Origin: Collybia mongolica
Taxonomy: Eukaryota > Basidiomycota > Agaricomycetes > Agaricales > Clitocybaceae
DNA length: 64,000 bases
NCBI GenBank assembly: GCA_013420905.1
Contig: JAAXNY010000001.1
Coordinates: 4,278,001-4,342,000, forward strand
Direction: 5' to 3'
This document shows, one piece after another, positions 20,642-35,479 of this stretch. Position 1 is the stretch's first letter; each line of letters opens with the position of its first letter. A program made the position numbers and the translations under genes. The notes below the pieces were generated by a model. It saw nothing but the letters and a program-made list of their open reading frames with translations. It did not search any database and was not told where the DNA came from.

Positions 20642-21329
20642 GAGACGGCAGCAGAGACAATGGGTTACCTGGGAGTGATGATGCTGAGACGATTGAATCA
20701 CGCCATAGAACTGAACGGCATCTTTAACGCCGTCACTGGGGAGGAAGTTAGTCAACGAAAGTAAGGAGGCTTACCTCACGCCCACAACTATCGCATCACC
20801 CACCATTCTCATTCAGTTTGTGATTCCCAGATCACTACTGGAGGCGATGTGCATTGTTGCACGGCATATTAGCACAGCATCCGGTCATCATTTCGATCGC
20901 GTACAGTACCGGCGTCTTTACGATTGAGCGGAATTTTAGCTGTAATGGCAGTTCTTTAACCATATCTTACATATCCCTTAGTACTTACCGATTCACGACA
21001 TTCCATGAGCGGGTTGTAATAGCGTGAGCGTTAATCCTTCCACCGGTTTATTAGAAAAATACAGCAGTAACCGGTTGATCAAGTCAAATCAAACTCCCTC
21101 ACAATGATTAGTACAGCAAGAAAGGTTGTTGAAGCCATCGTTGAATGGGCTTTTGGGGGTGTGGGTATTGTGGAAGTTAAAATATAGCGAATAGAGGTTC
21201 ATGATGGTGCAGTACAGCTATTTTGAGAGACACTGGCACTACTATTATTGTGTGAGATGGAGGATATGTCCAACACTAAAATGAACGACCAGTACGTAGG
21301 GGCTTTACCATACTTTGAAAGCTAGCGGA
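20642..21329. other. Intergenic region between the TPR gene and mre11
   Basis: About 690 bp upstream of the TPR gene and downstream of mre11. I see no open frame with coding character, no repeat and no RNA gene. It presumably holds the TPR promoter and the mre11 polyadenylation site. Confidence 0.5.
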
Positions 21330-24239
21330 TCAATCACTCTCGTCGTCATCCACCTATCGCAAGATAGTCATTAGTAGATCTGATTTTTGGTGCACATTAA
21401 GGAGACTGACCACCATCTTTCCCCTCGCTCTTGTCGCCGCTGCCCTTGACGATCGACCCGATGGAGCAAAGGTCAACTGTGACTGCTTAGCAGGGGCGGC
21501 TGCAGCTTTTTTCTTTGCTGGTGCCTTCTTCGCAGGTTGACTGACGGTGGGAAATATACTGCACGTTAGTATACCGTACTGACCATGTAAGGGTACGCGA
21601 CGCACCTAAGTACAGCAGCCCTATTCGTTCTTTTCGTCGGCTTCGGTGCCTCCTCTGTGTCGTCATCATCATCGTCAATCTCAATTATCTCATCGTCTGA
21701 ATCACTCTACGAACAGGGTGATTAGTTGTACTGCAAAAGTTCAAAACGAGATGAGGGCTCACAATGGCAGCTTTCTTCCCTCGTCTAGCTGGTGCCTTCT
21801 TCGCGGGTGCTTTGGCTGGTGCTTTGGTCACTGCTTTCGCAGGTTTGGTAACGGGCTTCTTTTTTGGAGGAGGTTCGTCCGACTCGGGCTCCTCGAAATC
21901 TGAACCTATACCCGCATCAACATCCATCATCATTGAATCATCCGACAATTCGTCGGCCAACCCGTCTGCTTTAGCTTTACCCTAGGTATATATTTGTTAT
22001 AAGTAGTATGCTTAACGAAAGGTCGCGGAGAATAACCTTGGCTTTTGAAGCCTTGCCCTCCTTGGCCTTTTCAATATACTCCTTCTCTTGTTGCTCTTTC
22101 GCTTTAACAAGCTGGCTAAATTGTAAGCCTTCAGTGGAAATCTAATAGGCCTAACGATTACCATGTCTTCCAACTCATCTTCGTCGACCTCCTCGTTAGC
22201 TTGTACACCTTTCATCAGTTCTTTAAGTGCCTTTGCGACATGTCTAAGATCCATGGCACATCAAGACCAGCCCCTCCACACTAACGAAGGATAACTCACG
22301 TCTGGATGGCATGGGTATCATCTTTCTCCACGAACATTTGTATCGCATCAGACATGCCCACTTCGCCCAACAACTGCAATTCCTGCGCAGCTAGGTACTC
22401 GTTGACCAAAGTCGCCACGCGTACCTTAGCGAGCTTTTCCGAGACACTGAGGTTGGGATCGTCAATACTTAGTTCGGGCTCATCAATGGCGACCTTGGCG
22501 CTCTTGTTCGCTGTCTTTTTTGATCGATGGAATACAAGCACATCCCTGGGATTTGCGATGCGGCCTTGAAATTCTTGCCCGAACCGGATGGGGTTGGACA
22601 TTTCGCTGACGCCCGTGGTTTCGACCTGGTGGAAAGAATTTTCAACACAGGCAAAGGTGGAACTTCACTACGAACCTTTAGTCGGATGAGGGGAAGCATC
22701 CGAGGCAACTCTTCCTCGCCCTCGGCCACAGCTTTTGCGTTCCGTTCGTCCCAAAGCTCGTTAGCCCCATCAATCAGGGCGTTGACCTGGCATCGGAGCG
22801 ATTTGACATAAGTGAAAGATATGCAGAAGAAGGGGGGCAAGTTACTTTGGCTTTGAGATACTTTGAAATCTCTATCTGGTCTGAGATGTCTAGCCCTTCT
22901 TCATCTGCGACCTGGTTCAAGACAACCTGTTCGATAACGAATGGGCGAACTGTTCGCAGAGCAATGGGTTTCATCTGGAACTCTTTACCCTCTATCTCGA
23001 GTAATGCAACATGTCTACCAGTACCGTTCAGTGGGTAGTCAACGAAATGAAATGCTAGAGATTAACTTTTCGATAGCCTCTCCATCGGCAAGGGAGGTCG
23101 CTACAGATGATCCGGGTTGAGTGATATAGTAGTTTTTTCCCGCTACTGGTTCGGGAACAATACGACAGTCGTGTTCATGACCCCATACCACAAGCGCGAT
23201 GCTGTCATCGAACATTCCCTCCGGTACAGATTCTTGGGGTCCGTGCTTCACACTGCCATTCCTGTTAGTGACAGGGCCATAAATGTATAGGTACCACAAA
23301 CCGATTTTGATGCAAGAGTAGAATATTAAACCAATCATCCTTATTACGAGGCATAAACATTCGGACACGATTACTTCGGAGCTCGAAGTGCATTCTCTGG
23401 TCCTTGACATTGCCAATACCATATAATCCAAGCTGAGTGTTGCCTTTGCGTAGGAGGACTGGACGGACAGCTATTCCCGTAGTAGAGGCATCGGCATCTG
23501 ACATTGGAAGGTCGATTTTCCCCATATAATTCAGAAGCCCCGAGACAGACAGGACGTCAAGTGCGCATAGGGCGCCTTCCTATGCAATAACTCAAATTAG
23601 ATACGGTATGAAAACTATGTGCTCGAATATACCCACAGATCCAGCCCCTTGAGGGTCGTCGTGGTTGCCGTGAATCGAAAAGACGGGGGTGCCAACATTG
23701 AAATTTGGGTCTTCGTAATTGATTGCAGGAAACCTACCAGGGGTTAAGCATAATCATTTGAAGGTTTATAAGATTACGGACGAGAATCCATCTGCCTTTC
23801 CCTCATCCGGATCACTCAATAGTTCTACTTGAACCGGTTTATCACCCATCGTATATTCTCTGAGAAGGGCAATCGTGCGGTATAAGCAATCCCTAGACGG
23901 CTTGTTTTCGTGAAAGAGATCACCCGCAAGGAGCACAAAGTCCACCTTCAACGAGACGGATGAAAACTTGAAGTGATGGAACATTGACATGTGTCACCCA
24001 CATCGTGCTTCACAGCCAGTTGAAGGATTTCACGGAAAGTATTGATGGAGTCCTGACCACGTATTGGGTCTCTTTCCAAGTATCCTATGTGGTTATCTGT
24101 TGCCAAAAGGATCTTTATGATATCTTTTGGGTCTGTATCATCCAAATTAGTCCAAAATGGTTTCTCAGACCTCTCTAAACTCACCTGCCCCTTTAATAGT
24201 GGGTGGGGGCAGTGAGTCCCTGTCCGAGCCGTCTGACAT
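21330..24239 (-). CDS. mre11: Double-strand break repair nuclease Mre11
   Basis: Starts [13 protein letters not shown] at 24239 and stops at 21330. Many short introns interrupt it. The phosphoesterase motifs are all visible in order: [21 protein letters not shown] (D-x-H), [34 protein letters not shown] and VVWGHEHDC, followed by the [12 protein letters not shown] segment, the capping domain ([46 protein letters not shown]) and a long C-terminus with Lys/Ala/Pro-rich and Asp/Glu stretches ending VDDDESD. It forms the MRN/MRX complex with Rad50 and Nbs1/Xrs2 in the nucleus, resecting and signalling DNA breaks and acting at meiosis and telomeres. All metal ligands that I could read are present. 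It is divergently arranged with the transporter gene at 24371. Confidence 0.95.
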
Positions 24240-24370
24240 GATCGGGTCCGTAAGTTGATTCTGTTATAGTGGTTCTGGTTAATGAAGACAGGGCGCTGTG
24301 CTGGGCAGACAATGTTGATGAGAATTTCGAGCCAAGTCAATTTGGGAAAGGAACGCGTCGCGTCTCGGTA
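24240..24370. promoter_or_regulatory. Bidirectional promoter between mre11 and the nucleotide-sugar transporter
   Basis: Only ~130 bp separate the two start codons on opposite strands, so both genes must share this interval (or their 5' UTRs overlap). No TATA box is evident. Confidence 0.6.
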
Positions 24371-25968
24371 ATGTCAATGAATGCCGGCAACCACCCAACA
24401 GCCAACGGTCACACGGGTCACGGCCTTCCACTTTTTGACGTCGACATCGACGACCTCAAAACGACAAAGCTTGCTTTGCTTGAGAGTCCCTCAAGCTGTC
24501 TGATTACGCCGCTCGACGCAACGAGCACACGTTTCAGCTCTTACCGTCCTCTTACCGGCGTCGAAGGCCGCACCGCGATGGCACCACCTCCCAATGCCTC
24601 CAAACCAGCCTCTAGAACGCTTGTGGTGCGTATTCAGGAGGTAGAGCTGTGAAAATCACGCCTGACGGAAATTCTAGACAGGCGTTGTGGTCTTCTATCT
24701 TTTCGCAGCACTGTCGGTAAGTCCCAAGCCCAAAATTGTTTACCAGATCGAAATTCACGGACTCGGCCCCATTAGATGGTCATGGCGTGAGTAGGCCATC
24801 ATTACCGACGTTCAGTATACTGAAACTTTCTCAGTAACAAATGGGTGCTCAATAGCACAGACGCCCCTTTATTCTTCCTTTGGACTCAGCTCATGATTGC
24901 AGTTCTTCTGTTTGGAATTTCCGACATGATGCGCGTGTTGCCGGACAGATTAACATTCGACCCAAAAATCTGCAAGGGCCTCATTCCTATGGTGGGACTC
25001 AACGTCGTAGGCCTCAGGTTTGTATATTCCAGAAAAGTGCTTTTGCTGTCTTCGTCACAATAACTCATCCCCCCAATGTTCAATAGCTTCAGCAATTATA
25101 CCTTGAAGTATGTGGACGCATCTTTCTACCAAGTGGCACGGGGCCTCGTTCTACCCTTCACCGTCTGCACTTCTTTCATCGTTCTGCACTCGCGTCCATC
25201 CCTGCGCATCCTCATTTCGTGTTCTATCGTCACTCTTGGATTCTTTGTAGGTGTGTTCCTCGATGGAACGCCCTTATCGCTTGTCGGAATCGGGTTTGGG
25301 GTAGCCAGCTCTGCTATCACAGCCATACACTCTGTTGTTATTAAGCAGAGTTTGAATGTTGTAGACGGAAGTGCCCTCCTGCTCTCGTGGTACACCAACC
25401 TTCTCAGTGCTGCAGTGCTAGCTCCAATTATAGTATTGGCTGGAGAAGGGCCGAGTATATGGAGACTTCTTTTTGGGGTCGAAGAACTTGCGGAAATGCC
25501 GAAATTAGGGGCTCTTAGTCCTTTCACGACATTCATCTGGGGTTCGATCATCACGGTAGAACATTGCATCTCTCAACTGCCATCCAAACCTCTAATTGAA
25601 TTCTTCGTTCAGGGTGCACTGGGATTCCTTATGAGTATTGCTAGCCTCCTTTCTATCAAGGTGACTTCGCCCATCACACATATGGTTTCATCGGCTGTTC
25701 GTGGTGTCGCCGCATCACTTCTCGGAATGTGGCTATTCCATGACATCATCACGAGGTAGGCTCTTTTATCACAGTTTTGATTCTCTTTGTCGTCTTATAC
25801 ATTCTATTCAGTGGCCGCGCTTCTTCTATCGCTATCATCCTCCTGGGATCGTTCTATTACACATGGGTGAAGCACCAAGAAACACAAAAAGCGGGCAAAA
25901 CAACGTCTGGCTATGAGCGAGTGAAAATGGAGGACCTCGAATCCGCAAAGGATTACAAACCAAAATAA
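24371..25968 (+). CDS. GDP-fucose-type nucleotide-sugar transporter (SLC35C/TPT family)
   Basis: Begins MSMNAGNHPTANGHTGHG at 24371, with a polar ~90-residue N-terminus. Exons then encode a multi-span membrane protein: VVFYLFAAL, NKWVLNSTDAPLFFLWTQLMIAVLLFG, FSNYTLKYVDASFYQVARGLVLPFTV, GFFVGVFLDG, SALLLSWYTNLLSAAVLAPIIVLAGEG, FFVQGALGFLMSIASLLSIKVTSPITHMVSSAVRGVAASLLGMWLF, and a short cytosolic lysine-containing tail. The SFYQVARGLVLPF and SPITHMVSSAVRGV blocks are typical of the GDP-fucose transporter branch. It would exchange cytosolic GDP-fucose for GMP across the Golgi membrane. Two genes for GDP-fucose synthesis lie within 6 kb, supporting the substrate. Exact splice sites of the second and third exons are uncertain. 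Another GDP-sugar cannot be excluded. Confidence 0.85.
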
Positions 25969-26283
25969 CCTGTTCTCTCGCATAGATGCAGTACATACCT
26001 GCCCTCACTCATAACCTACATATACCTTATAGCTCAGGATAGCCACCTAGACAAATATTACCCATCTACGACAGACTTTCAATAATAAAAACACCAGCCT
26101 CATTCATGAATACGTCAACGTTGTACATCGCACAACATTCATCTATCATTCCCTTAAGTTCTCTAAGTGGTATGGATACAACAAAGCAAGTTCGACAACT
26201 CGACAATAATAGTGAATAAAACACAGGTATTTTCAATCTTCCTCCATTTCAGCGCGTTTATAATAGGGCCTCTAAACTGAAAA

Positions 26284-27615
26284 TCAAGCTCGCAGCCCTG
26301 TTGTGAGGCCACGGCCAGATCGTTCTAGATTCCCATCCAGCAGCTCATATGCGGGCTTATACCGGGGCTGTGGTATCGAAGGCATCGACCAGCCATCGGG
26401 GGATGATATTGCGACGTGGCCGTTTGAGCTATGGGGACGCACATGTGCGGACGTTATATACTTTGAAAGGATACCGGTAGGTGACACCAGTTCAGATTCA
26501 GGTGCCGGAGGGACATTGTGCGTTATAGACATTACAGAGGTGAGGGCGGTTCCGGGCGAAATTATTGACCCCGCGGACGACGGGGGTTCTAGGTGCGAAC
26601 TTGAAGTTTCGTCTATGAGAAGTGCAGGGTTCGGGAACGTATTGAATGTCGATCCGAGAGATGTATAGCTGTGGAATGTGTCAGTGACAGCTAGTATGAA
26701 AACAAAATACGAGGCTCACCCTTGGTCATAAAGTTTACAATATGGCACATTTAGTTTTCGCAAGAAATTCCACACATCAGGGTATGACCAGTTAATGATC
26801 GGATTTATACGTTCGAAACGAGGCCAGTCGTTGTCGGTCATGTTTCTGTGAGATAGCGTGGCTGGGTATAGGATCAACATATTTCCTTCCCGCAATAAAT
26901 GTTGGTTACCTCCATGTGGGTCTGTACGACGAGTCCCTATCAGTATAGCACTGATGTGGGGAAATTTGGTTTTATATATATCCAGGGCCTGCCGCATTCC
27001 TTCAGCGCCTTTCGCCTTCCCAACCGCATTTGATACCAGTTTCCGACTATCAATATAGTCTGCACCATTTCCATGCGCAGGGGTGACTACACTTTCCACC
27101 TCTTCAGAAGGTGGCCGACACAGAAATAGATCGACACCATATGCCTTGGCCGACTCTTCAATGAACTCCTCTAGTACTGGAAACGGGGATGGAACAGGAA
27201 TGTAGATTCCAGGTATTGGCCTCGTGGAGTTCCTTCGAGCGAGGGCCCCCACAAATAAATGAAGCAGTACGGTGCCTAATAGACAGCTCTAAGAGACGAT
27301 GCTCGGATGAGATGCGATCCAGGACTCACAGTCTTTGCCGCCGTTGAAGCTGATGGATACGGAATCCTGCCTTTGAACATCGTGTCATTTGGTGCCAAGG
27401 TATCCAACGTTTTTTCCTACCTACCCGTGAGTATCAAGGCCCTCGTCGATGACAGCCAAAGCCTCCTTGACTACCGGAGCGAGCGCGTCGTCTGAATTGG
27501 CAAGCTCATAGACTTCGAGGGCGATCTTCCTGCAATTCATGGCTTTTCTGGCTAATAGCAGTCCTTGTAAAGAGTGCAATTGATTATACGTGGATAAATT
27601 GTGGGGATCGGGCAA
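26284..27615 (-). CDS. FAD1: FAD synthase (FMN adenylyltransferase)
   Basis: Starts MPDPHNLSTYNQLHSLQGLLL at 27615 and ends LTTGLRA at 26284. A PAPS-reductase-like PP-loop domain follows the helical N-terminus: SVSISFNGGKDC is the nucleotide-binding loop, then LLHLFVGALARR, YIPVPSPFPVLEEFIEESAKAYGVDL, the conserved AILIGTRRTDPHGG, and [36 protein letters not shown], the hallmark end of eukaryotic FAD synthases. The enzyme transfers AMP from ATP to FMN in the cytosol. Beyond the core is a variable Ser/Pro-rich C-terminus of ~80 residues. It is divergent with the GDP-fucose synthase gene (238 bp apart). The 315 bp between its 3' end and the transporter's stop hold nothing beyond the two convergent 3' ends. 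Confidence 0.92.
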
Positions 27616-27853
27616 CGTAGCTAGGCGTCGAACGCCGTTTCTTTTGAGAGGTGGATTCTTTGATCACGTGTCGATTATTTATAAAACTTGTCAGCGACCC
27701 CTGGGTTGGGTGAGCACCACGCGATATCATAAGCCTCCATTCCCTATTAAATCATTAACGAGTAGAATACAAATTACAACTTTCCCACAACCTTATCAGT
27801 GAGTTCATTTTCGCCACCTAGGCCACAACACTCCTAATCTCAAACGCTAGCAC
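27616..27853. promoter_or_regulatory. Divergent promoter between FAD1 and GDP-L-fucose synthase
   Basis: A 238-bp interval separates two outward-facing start codons. ATTTATAAAACTTG near 27676-27689 is a TATA-like word on the plus strand. Confidence 0.5.
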
Positions 27854-29313
<1,460 letters not shown>

Positions 29314-29585
29314 GTAGACAGACATGATATATCATGATATCTGACTAGAAATGTAGCCCAATCATTAATTAGAAATTTGACCCAACTTTTTCAGTAACAC
29401 TTGGACTACCCCCAAAAACAATACTATGGGTCCGGCGCGGCATCAGGAATTACGAAACATAAGGAGCTGAAAAGTTCTGATCTATTATGTAGCATGTATT
29501 AGTCCAAGTCCAGAAATGACAAAGTGCGAAAGCACGAAGACAAGATTATACAGTCGAAAGTGTATTTTTGTTTTTGAGGTGGCTC

Positions 29586-31025
<1,440 letters not shown>

Positions 31026-31597
31026 GATGGTAAAAGGAAGGGGGGCGGAATCCTCATGTTCAGTTCAGAAATTTATTTATTGCATGATCTGCACGAGTTC
31101 GGCTAATATATAGCAGGTGCACTAAACCTCTCCTGGCTGCCACGATACATATTTTAAGCGATAAAGAGCTTCAGAAGAGCAATGAGAAGTCTATGGACTA
31201 TGGGGCTGCTGTCGTGTACTAGAGACTTGCACTGAGTAAATACTTGATGAAATCCAGTGAGATTGGTGAATAACTCAGTTGTCAGGCAAATGCCCATCGG
31301 ATATTGCCGACCCCTAAAAGTTCCTCCTTTGACCCTGAAAACGTTTGTTTTCCTTCCGAGTCCGTAGCTCAATCTCACAAGCGCTGGGAAGCGTCAGCAG
31401 CCGCTACTCTCATCTTTCTTCAAACAACAGACAGAATACTTGCCTAGCTTACGCTGGCGCCAGCCGCCCGTTCAGGGACCCCCAGCCTTCGCACGTACTC
31501 GGAAGAACATGCAAACTCACATTATTTGGCAACATTTGCCTAGCTTAACCCGTTGATCTGATGCCGTCCCTTCGGAGCCATTGGGACTATTCTCGAA
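31026..31597. other. Intergenic region upstream of gmd
   Basis: Holds the gmd promoter on the minus strand. Plus-strand frames around 31345-31550 are open but begin without an ATG, and I could not join them convincingly to the small ORF at 31598. No repeat was seen. Confidence 0.4.
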
Positions 31598-31873
31598 ATG
31601 GTGGCGTCCACGTATCTTCGTGGCGGGATCGTAGGTTACACTTACTTGGACCTTTCAACACCCGAGCCTCATCCAATGTCATACGCTCATCCTTACAGCG
31701 AATATCTTCACCCAAGGGCCTTCCAACGAATGTGTTTTTACACGCTCGCAGGATCAACTTTTTGGTATATCTGCCTCGTCCTACCATGCATGTACATCTT
31801 ATCAGAACCTATACGACCCCACCATCGTCACCCTATCGTGGTCACGTCGGCCGAACCATTCTTTTATCTTTAA
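31598..31873 (+). CDS. Possible small membrane protein
   Basis: A 91-residue frame starts MVASTYLRGGIVGYTYLDL. It has one plausible membrane segment, MCFYTLAGSTFWYICLVLPCMYIL, preceded by HPRAFQR. Size and layout resemble small mitochondrial membrane proteins, but I do not recognise a family. An upstream exon with a targeting peptide is conceivable. Chance is a real alternative. Confidence 0.25.
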   Translation: MVASTYLRGGIVGYTYLDLSTPEPHPMSYAHPYSEYLHPRAFQRMCFYTLAGSTFWYICLVLPCMYILSEPIRPHHRHPIVVTSAEPFFYL

Positions 31874-31989
31874 TAACCTCCAAAGAAAGACGTTACCGAT
31901 TCTCCTCTACCTAGTTTTTATGGGATAATGCTGCAGCAGCGCTGCAAAATTTGGAGCTATTCAGTGTTTCTACAAGTTTGTTCTACTTA

Positions 31990-33110
31990 TTGCAAGGCTA
32001 ACTCTCAGTAAAAAGCAGAAGTCGATCTGTGGTTAGTGAATGGTAGGCTTTTAGTCAGATTGGACCTAAGACTGACTAATATGCGTTTTTGAGACATTTG
32101 ACCGACTAGCTTTAGTCGATTGATTGTCATACTTAGTCAAGCCCTGGTCAATTGACATTCAATAGTCAGTTACAGGTCAGTCAATATGCATTGATTATTA
32201 AATGTGGTTCAATTCTCAGTCATCCACCAGTCAGTCCTGAGTCAGTGTTCTGTCAATTATTGCTGGCCAGTAGTTTTTATATTATATTATTTCTAGTACA
32301 TGGAGTTGATCTAGCTACACCATTGCAAAGCCTCAAAATCATTTCTCTCTATCATTTCCCCTATGTCTTGAATAGCATGGTTAGTTTTATGGATGGAATG
32401 ATGGAATGCCCACCATGCTGTGTGGTACAGGGCACACAACAACACTGCCTAGAAGGTAGCAATGTCATCACCAAGTCATAATATATATAATGAAATTTGA
32501 AGCTTACAATTTTTGCCACACTTCATACCATCCCCACCAGGTCTTGGAGATAGCCATTCAAGGGGAATGCAGTGTTGTCAATGTTGATGGCAAAGTGAAC
32601 TTGAGCAGTACAGTGTTTTTTTTGTGGTTGTGGGAAGGGATTAACAGAACTGTTGCAATGAAAGCTTTAGTGCCTGACCAATAAAATTGATCAGTCTAGA
32701 GACTCACAATCTACAAAAACAGTTGAAGGCCTGAACCTAAAGTGTTATTATCTCGATTAGTAGTGTGATTCAGGTATGGCTGCGCAATGGAGAGGAGCAA
32801 GGTGAGTAGCACAGCTTGGTGTAACGACATGGTGAAGGAAGCCACGACACAGCAGCTGGAGCTGTTCAGGGCAGGTCTTACAAACTTCAAAGAAATAACC
32901 TATTTTCATAAGCCAGTTACCAAGCACACCCATTCAAGCAAGCTGAGAACCAAAAACAAAAGAAAGATTTCTCAAATCTCTTGGCAATCTATTTTGGCTT
33001 GGGAGGAACATAAGTTGGACTACTGCCTGACCACAGGATGACATCCAGACCAGGGTCAGACCTGTGCACCACCTAACACTGACTAGTCTCTTTACTGAGG
33101 CTGACTATTG
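31990..33110. repeat. AT-rich tract with dense AGTCAG/CTGACT motifs, possible decayed DNA element
   Basis: From about 32035 to 32270 words such as GTCAG, CTGACT, GTCAATTG and AGTCAGTC recur in both orientations, and the motif returns near 33050-33110 (GGTCAGACC, CACTGACTAG, GCTGACTATTG). CTCAGTAAA occurs near 32006 and, as its complement, near 33090. The arrangement resembles subterminal repeats at both ends of a ~1.1-kb element. The middle contains only short frames without recognisable domains. I could not fix exact ends or a target duplication. Confidence 0.4.
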
Positions 33111-33126
33111 ATCACATACCAATGAT

Positions 33127-33851
33127 GTAAGGTAGCGGACACTAGAAACCGACATCCCTTACATAAGCAATTTTTGTCCTTGCCACCATCCTCAATAACC
33201 ACAACACAAGTAGTTATTCTATGTAACTGTGTCCACAAATATGTTGTAACTACTCTAGTTATTGCTGTCCAGCTTTTCCTTTTGAAGAAAAAATGTCAAT
33301 TTATGAGTGAGATATTGAGCCTCAAATTTTTGAAATAGAAAAAGCTTCAGAAAGCTTTGTTTCGACGAGAAAACATCTTTGGAAGGGGGAGATTTTTTGG
33401 TGACCAATTTTTTTGGCAGCTTACATAAGCAATTATGTGGTCCATCCCAGGGTAGAGGGACGAGGAGAGGGGATGAAAACAGGCCAAAAAATATACATAA
33501 TAGCCTCATGAGGTCATCCAACAAATGGAAAGAAGGTCCAAGGCTACTTTAACTCACATTCAAAACCTCAGGCTCTCCAAAATTTTTGAAACCCATCCAA
33601 CCACAGACTCAGAGGATGAAGATTATTTACTGGGCCAGAACCCGCAACAGCAAGAAGTCACAAAGATCTATACCTTTGCTAGTGATCTCAAGGATTCCAC
33701 ATCCAATACCATTCCACCCTAATAACACCCTTCTTACTGCACTATGCCACCTGTATTTTTTTTTTCTTTCTTCTGGACATTGATTTTTGCGTGGCTTGGC
33801 ACTTATTAATCAGATTACATAAGGGTGTTGGTTCCTAGTGTCCCCTACCTT
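33127..33851. mobile_element. MITE-like element with ~34-bp terminal inverted repeats
   Basis: The left end reads TAAGGTAGCGGACACTAG... and the complement of the right end reads TAAGGTAGGGGACACTAG..., with about 30 of 34 positions matching. The element is ~725 bp with no coding capacity that I can support. The outermost TA on each side could be a TA target duplication (Tc1/mariner style); TG also flanks both ends, so the boundary is uncertain by 1-2 bp. An internal TTACATAAGCAATT copy near 33420 repeats sequence from the left end. Confidence 0.65.
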
Positions 33852-34546
33852 ATGTGTGTTTTTGTTCATATAAACAAACGGACTCAAAGGATGTCAGCTT
33901 TCTAATCCACCTTTGGACTTCTTCAAGAGCAGTCTGAGGGCATGGAGGTAGTCGGTTCACAGATGCACCGCTGTTACAGGGTGCATTGTGGAAAAGGTTT
34001 TTTATGATTCTCGCAGGGAAACGCATACAAGAGTTTATATCTACATAATAAAGTTACTTTATGTTCAAGTTGTATGGATGGGGAAAGGGGATGGATGGTG
34101 GGTTGAATGGAATAAAGAGTGCCAAAGGTGTGAACTGTAGTAACCTGAAAGTTAACAAGGGAGCACGGTAGGCACTGGCACACTTCACACTCACCTGGAG
34201 AACCTGAGAGGTTGGAGGGGAGCACAACAGGGTCAGGTTCCCAGGCTGAGGTATAGGAGGCCCAATGTCTCACCTTTGTTGTGGAGACAAGGGAGCTTGA
34301 TTATGATCAAGGATACAGTAACAAAATGTGGACTAGGTCTAGTTACACAGTGAGCGTTACATCTTGTTGCCTGTTGGTTGCGCAGAGCGAGGTGGATGTG
34401 AGTGCACAGGTAGAATCGGGTAAGTGTGGGTGCACTGGGGTGTCATACCTTTGGTGATTAGACTTATGTAAACAATATTTTGAACTTGACTAAATCTATG
34501 GACATGTCCAGGGCATGTGATGGTCATGTTGCAACATGCTATTATT
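33852..34546. other. Unassigned stretch between the MITE-like element and the LINE
   Basis: About 700 bp with only short frames on both strands, none with a domain. Probably old repeat-derived sequence. No RNA gene or regulatory signal was recognised. Confidence 0.35.
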
Positions 34547-34684
34547 AGTGTCACAGTTTCCACTCCTTGATCTCTTACCACCATCTGGTTAGGGATTAGA
34601 TATGCTGTAACACCAACTACTACTATTGATATTCAGCACGGTTGAGCCCACCCACTCCCAACAAATGCTACCAGTACTAGGTCT

Positions 34685-35479
34685 GTGCCCGCCATTCATC
34701 ATCCTAATGACCCTGATCCTCCACCTCTGGGGGGGTCAGCTGATCTACTTCCTACCATGTTCTTTCATCCCCTGCCATCAAAATCCCCATCACCAGCCCA
34801 TACACCCTCACGACAGTCCATCCTAAGGGCTCTTGACATCAAGAAGACTAAGCTGAGAAGAAAAGCTTTCTCTTCCATCCACCCATCTCCAGTCAATAGT
34901 GATGATGAGATGTTTGATGCCCTCGCAGACCTCAATAAGGAGGATGCCACCATTACCCCAGGGACTGCCAAGGGAAAGGGTAAAGACAGCCAGGGAGATG
35001 CTGAGATGGTTGACATCTCAGGCATTGACCCCAATGTAATCGTAGATGACCTTGAAGGGGGTTACTTCTTTGCATTCTGTAAGGACCCCACAACATGGGA
35101 CATGGATACCAGTGCCGCCTCCACTTCTGTTTGCAGGATCAACAAGTTCATCAAATTTGCTGAGCAGAACAAGAGGATGTGGAACACTGAGGAATCAGAC
35201 AGCCTAGTTGAGGCATCTGGCCACCTCATACAGACCCTGGTGGAACAGGGGTTCATCTGTAATTCCCTACATGGCCATGACCCTAGGTCCACCACATGGG
35301 CATTCGTTGACAGCATTGCAAGCTCTGTTTGCACTGCCCTATCCAAGGAATGGAAGGCACACCATGCCCCCATGCCCCCACCCATAAACCCACCAGGACA
35401 GCTTCCTAACCTGAACAAGTCCTATGCATATTGTAACTTGGACCCCACAGGACTGGGCTGCAGAGAGGGTTACAATTGA
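34685..35479 (+). pseudogene. LINE ORF1-like remnant
   Basis: 264 residues starting MPAIHHPNDPDPPPL. It is Ser/Pro-rich at the N-terminus, acidic in the middle (DDLEGGYFFAF), with a helical segment around RINKFIKFAEQNKRMWNTEE. There is no zinc knuckle or RNA-binding fold that I can see. The frame ends just after the deletion junction near 35450-35470, where it meets ORF2 sequence in another frame. ORF1 identity is inferred from its position. Confidence 0.5.
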
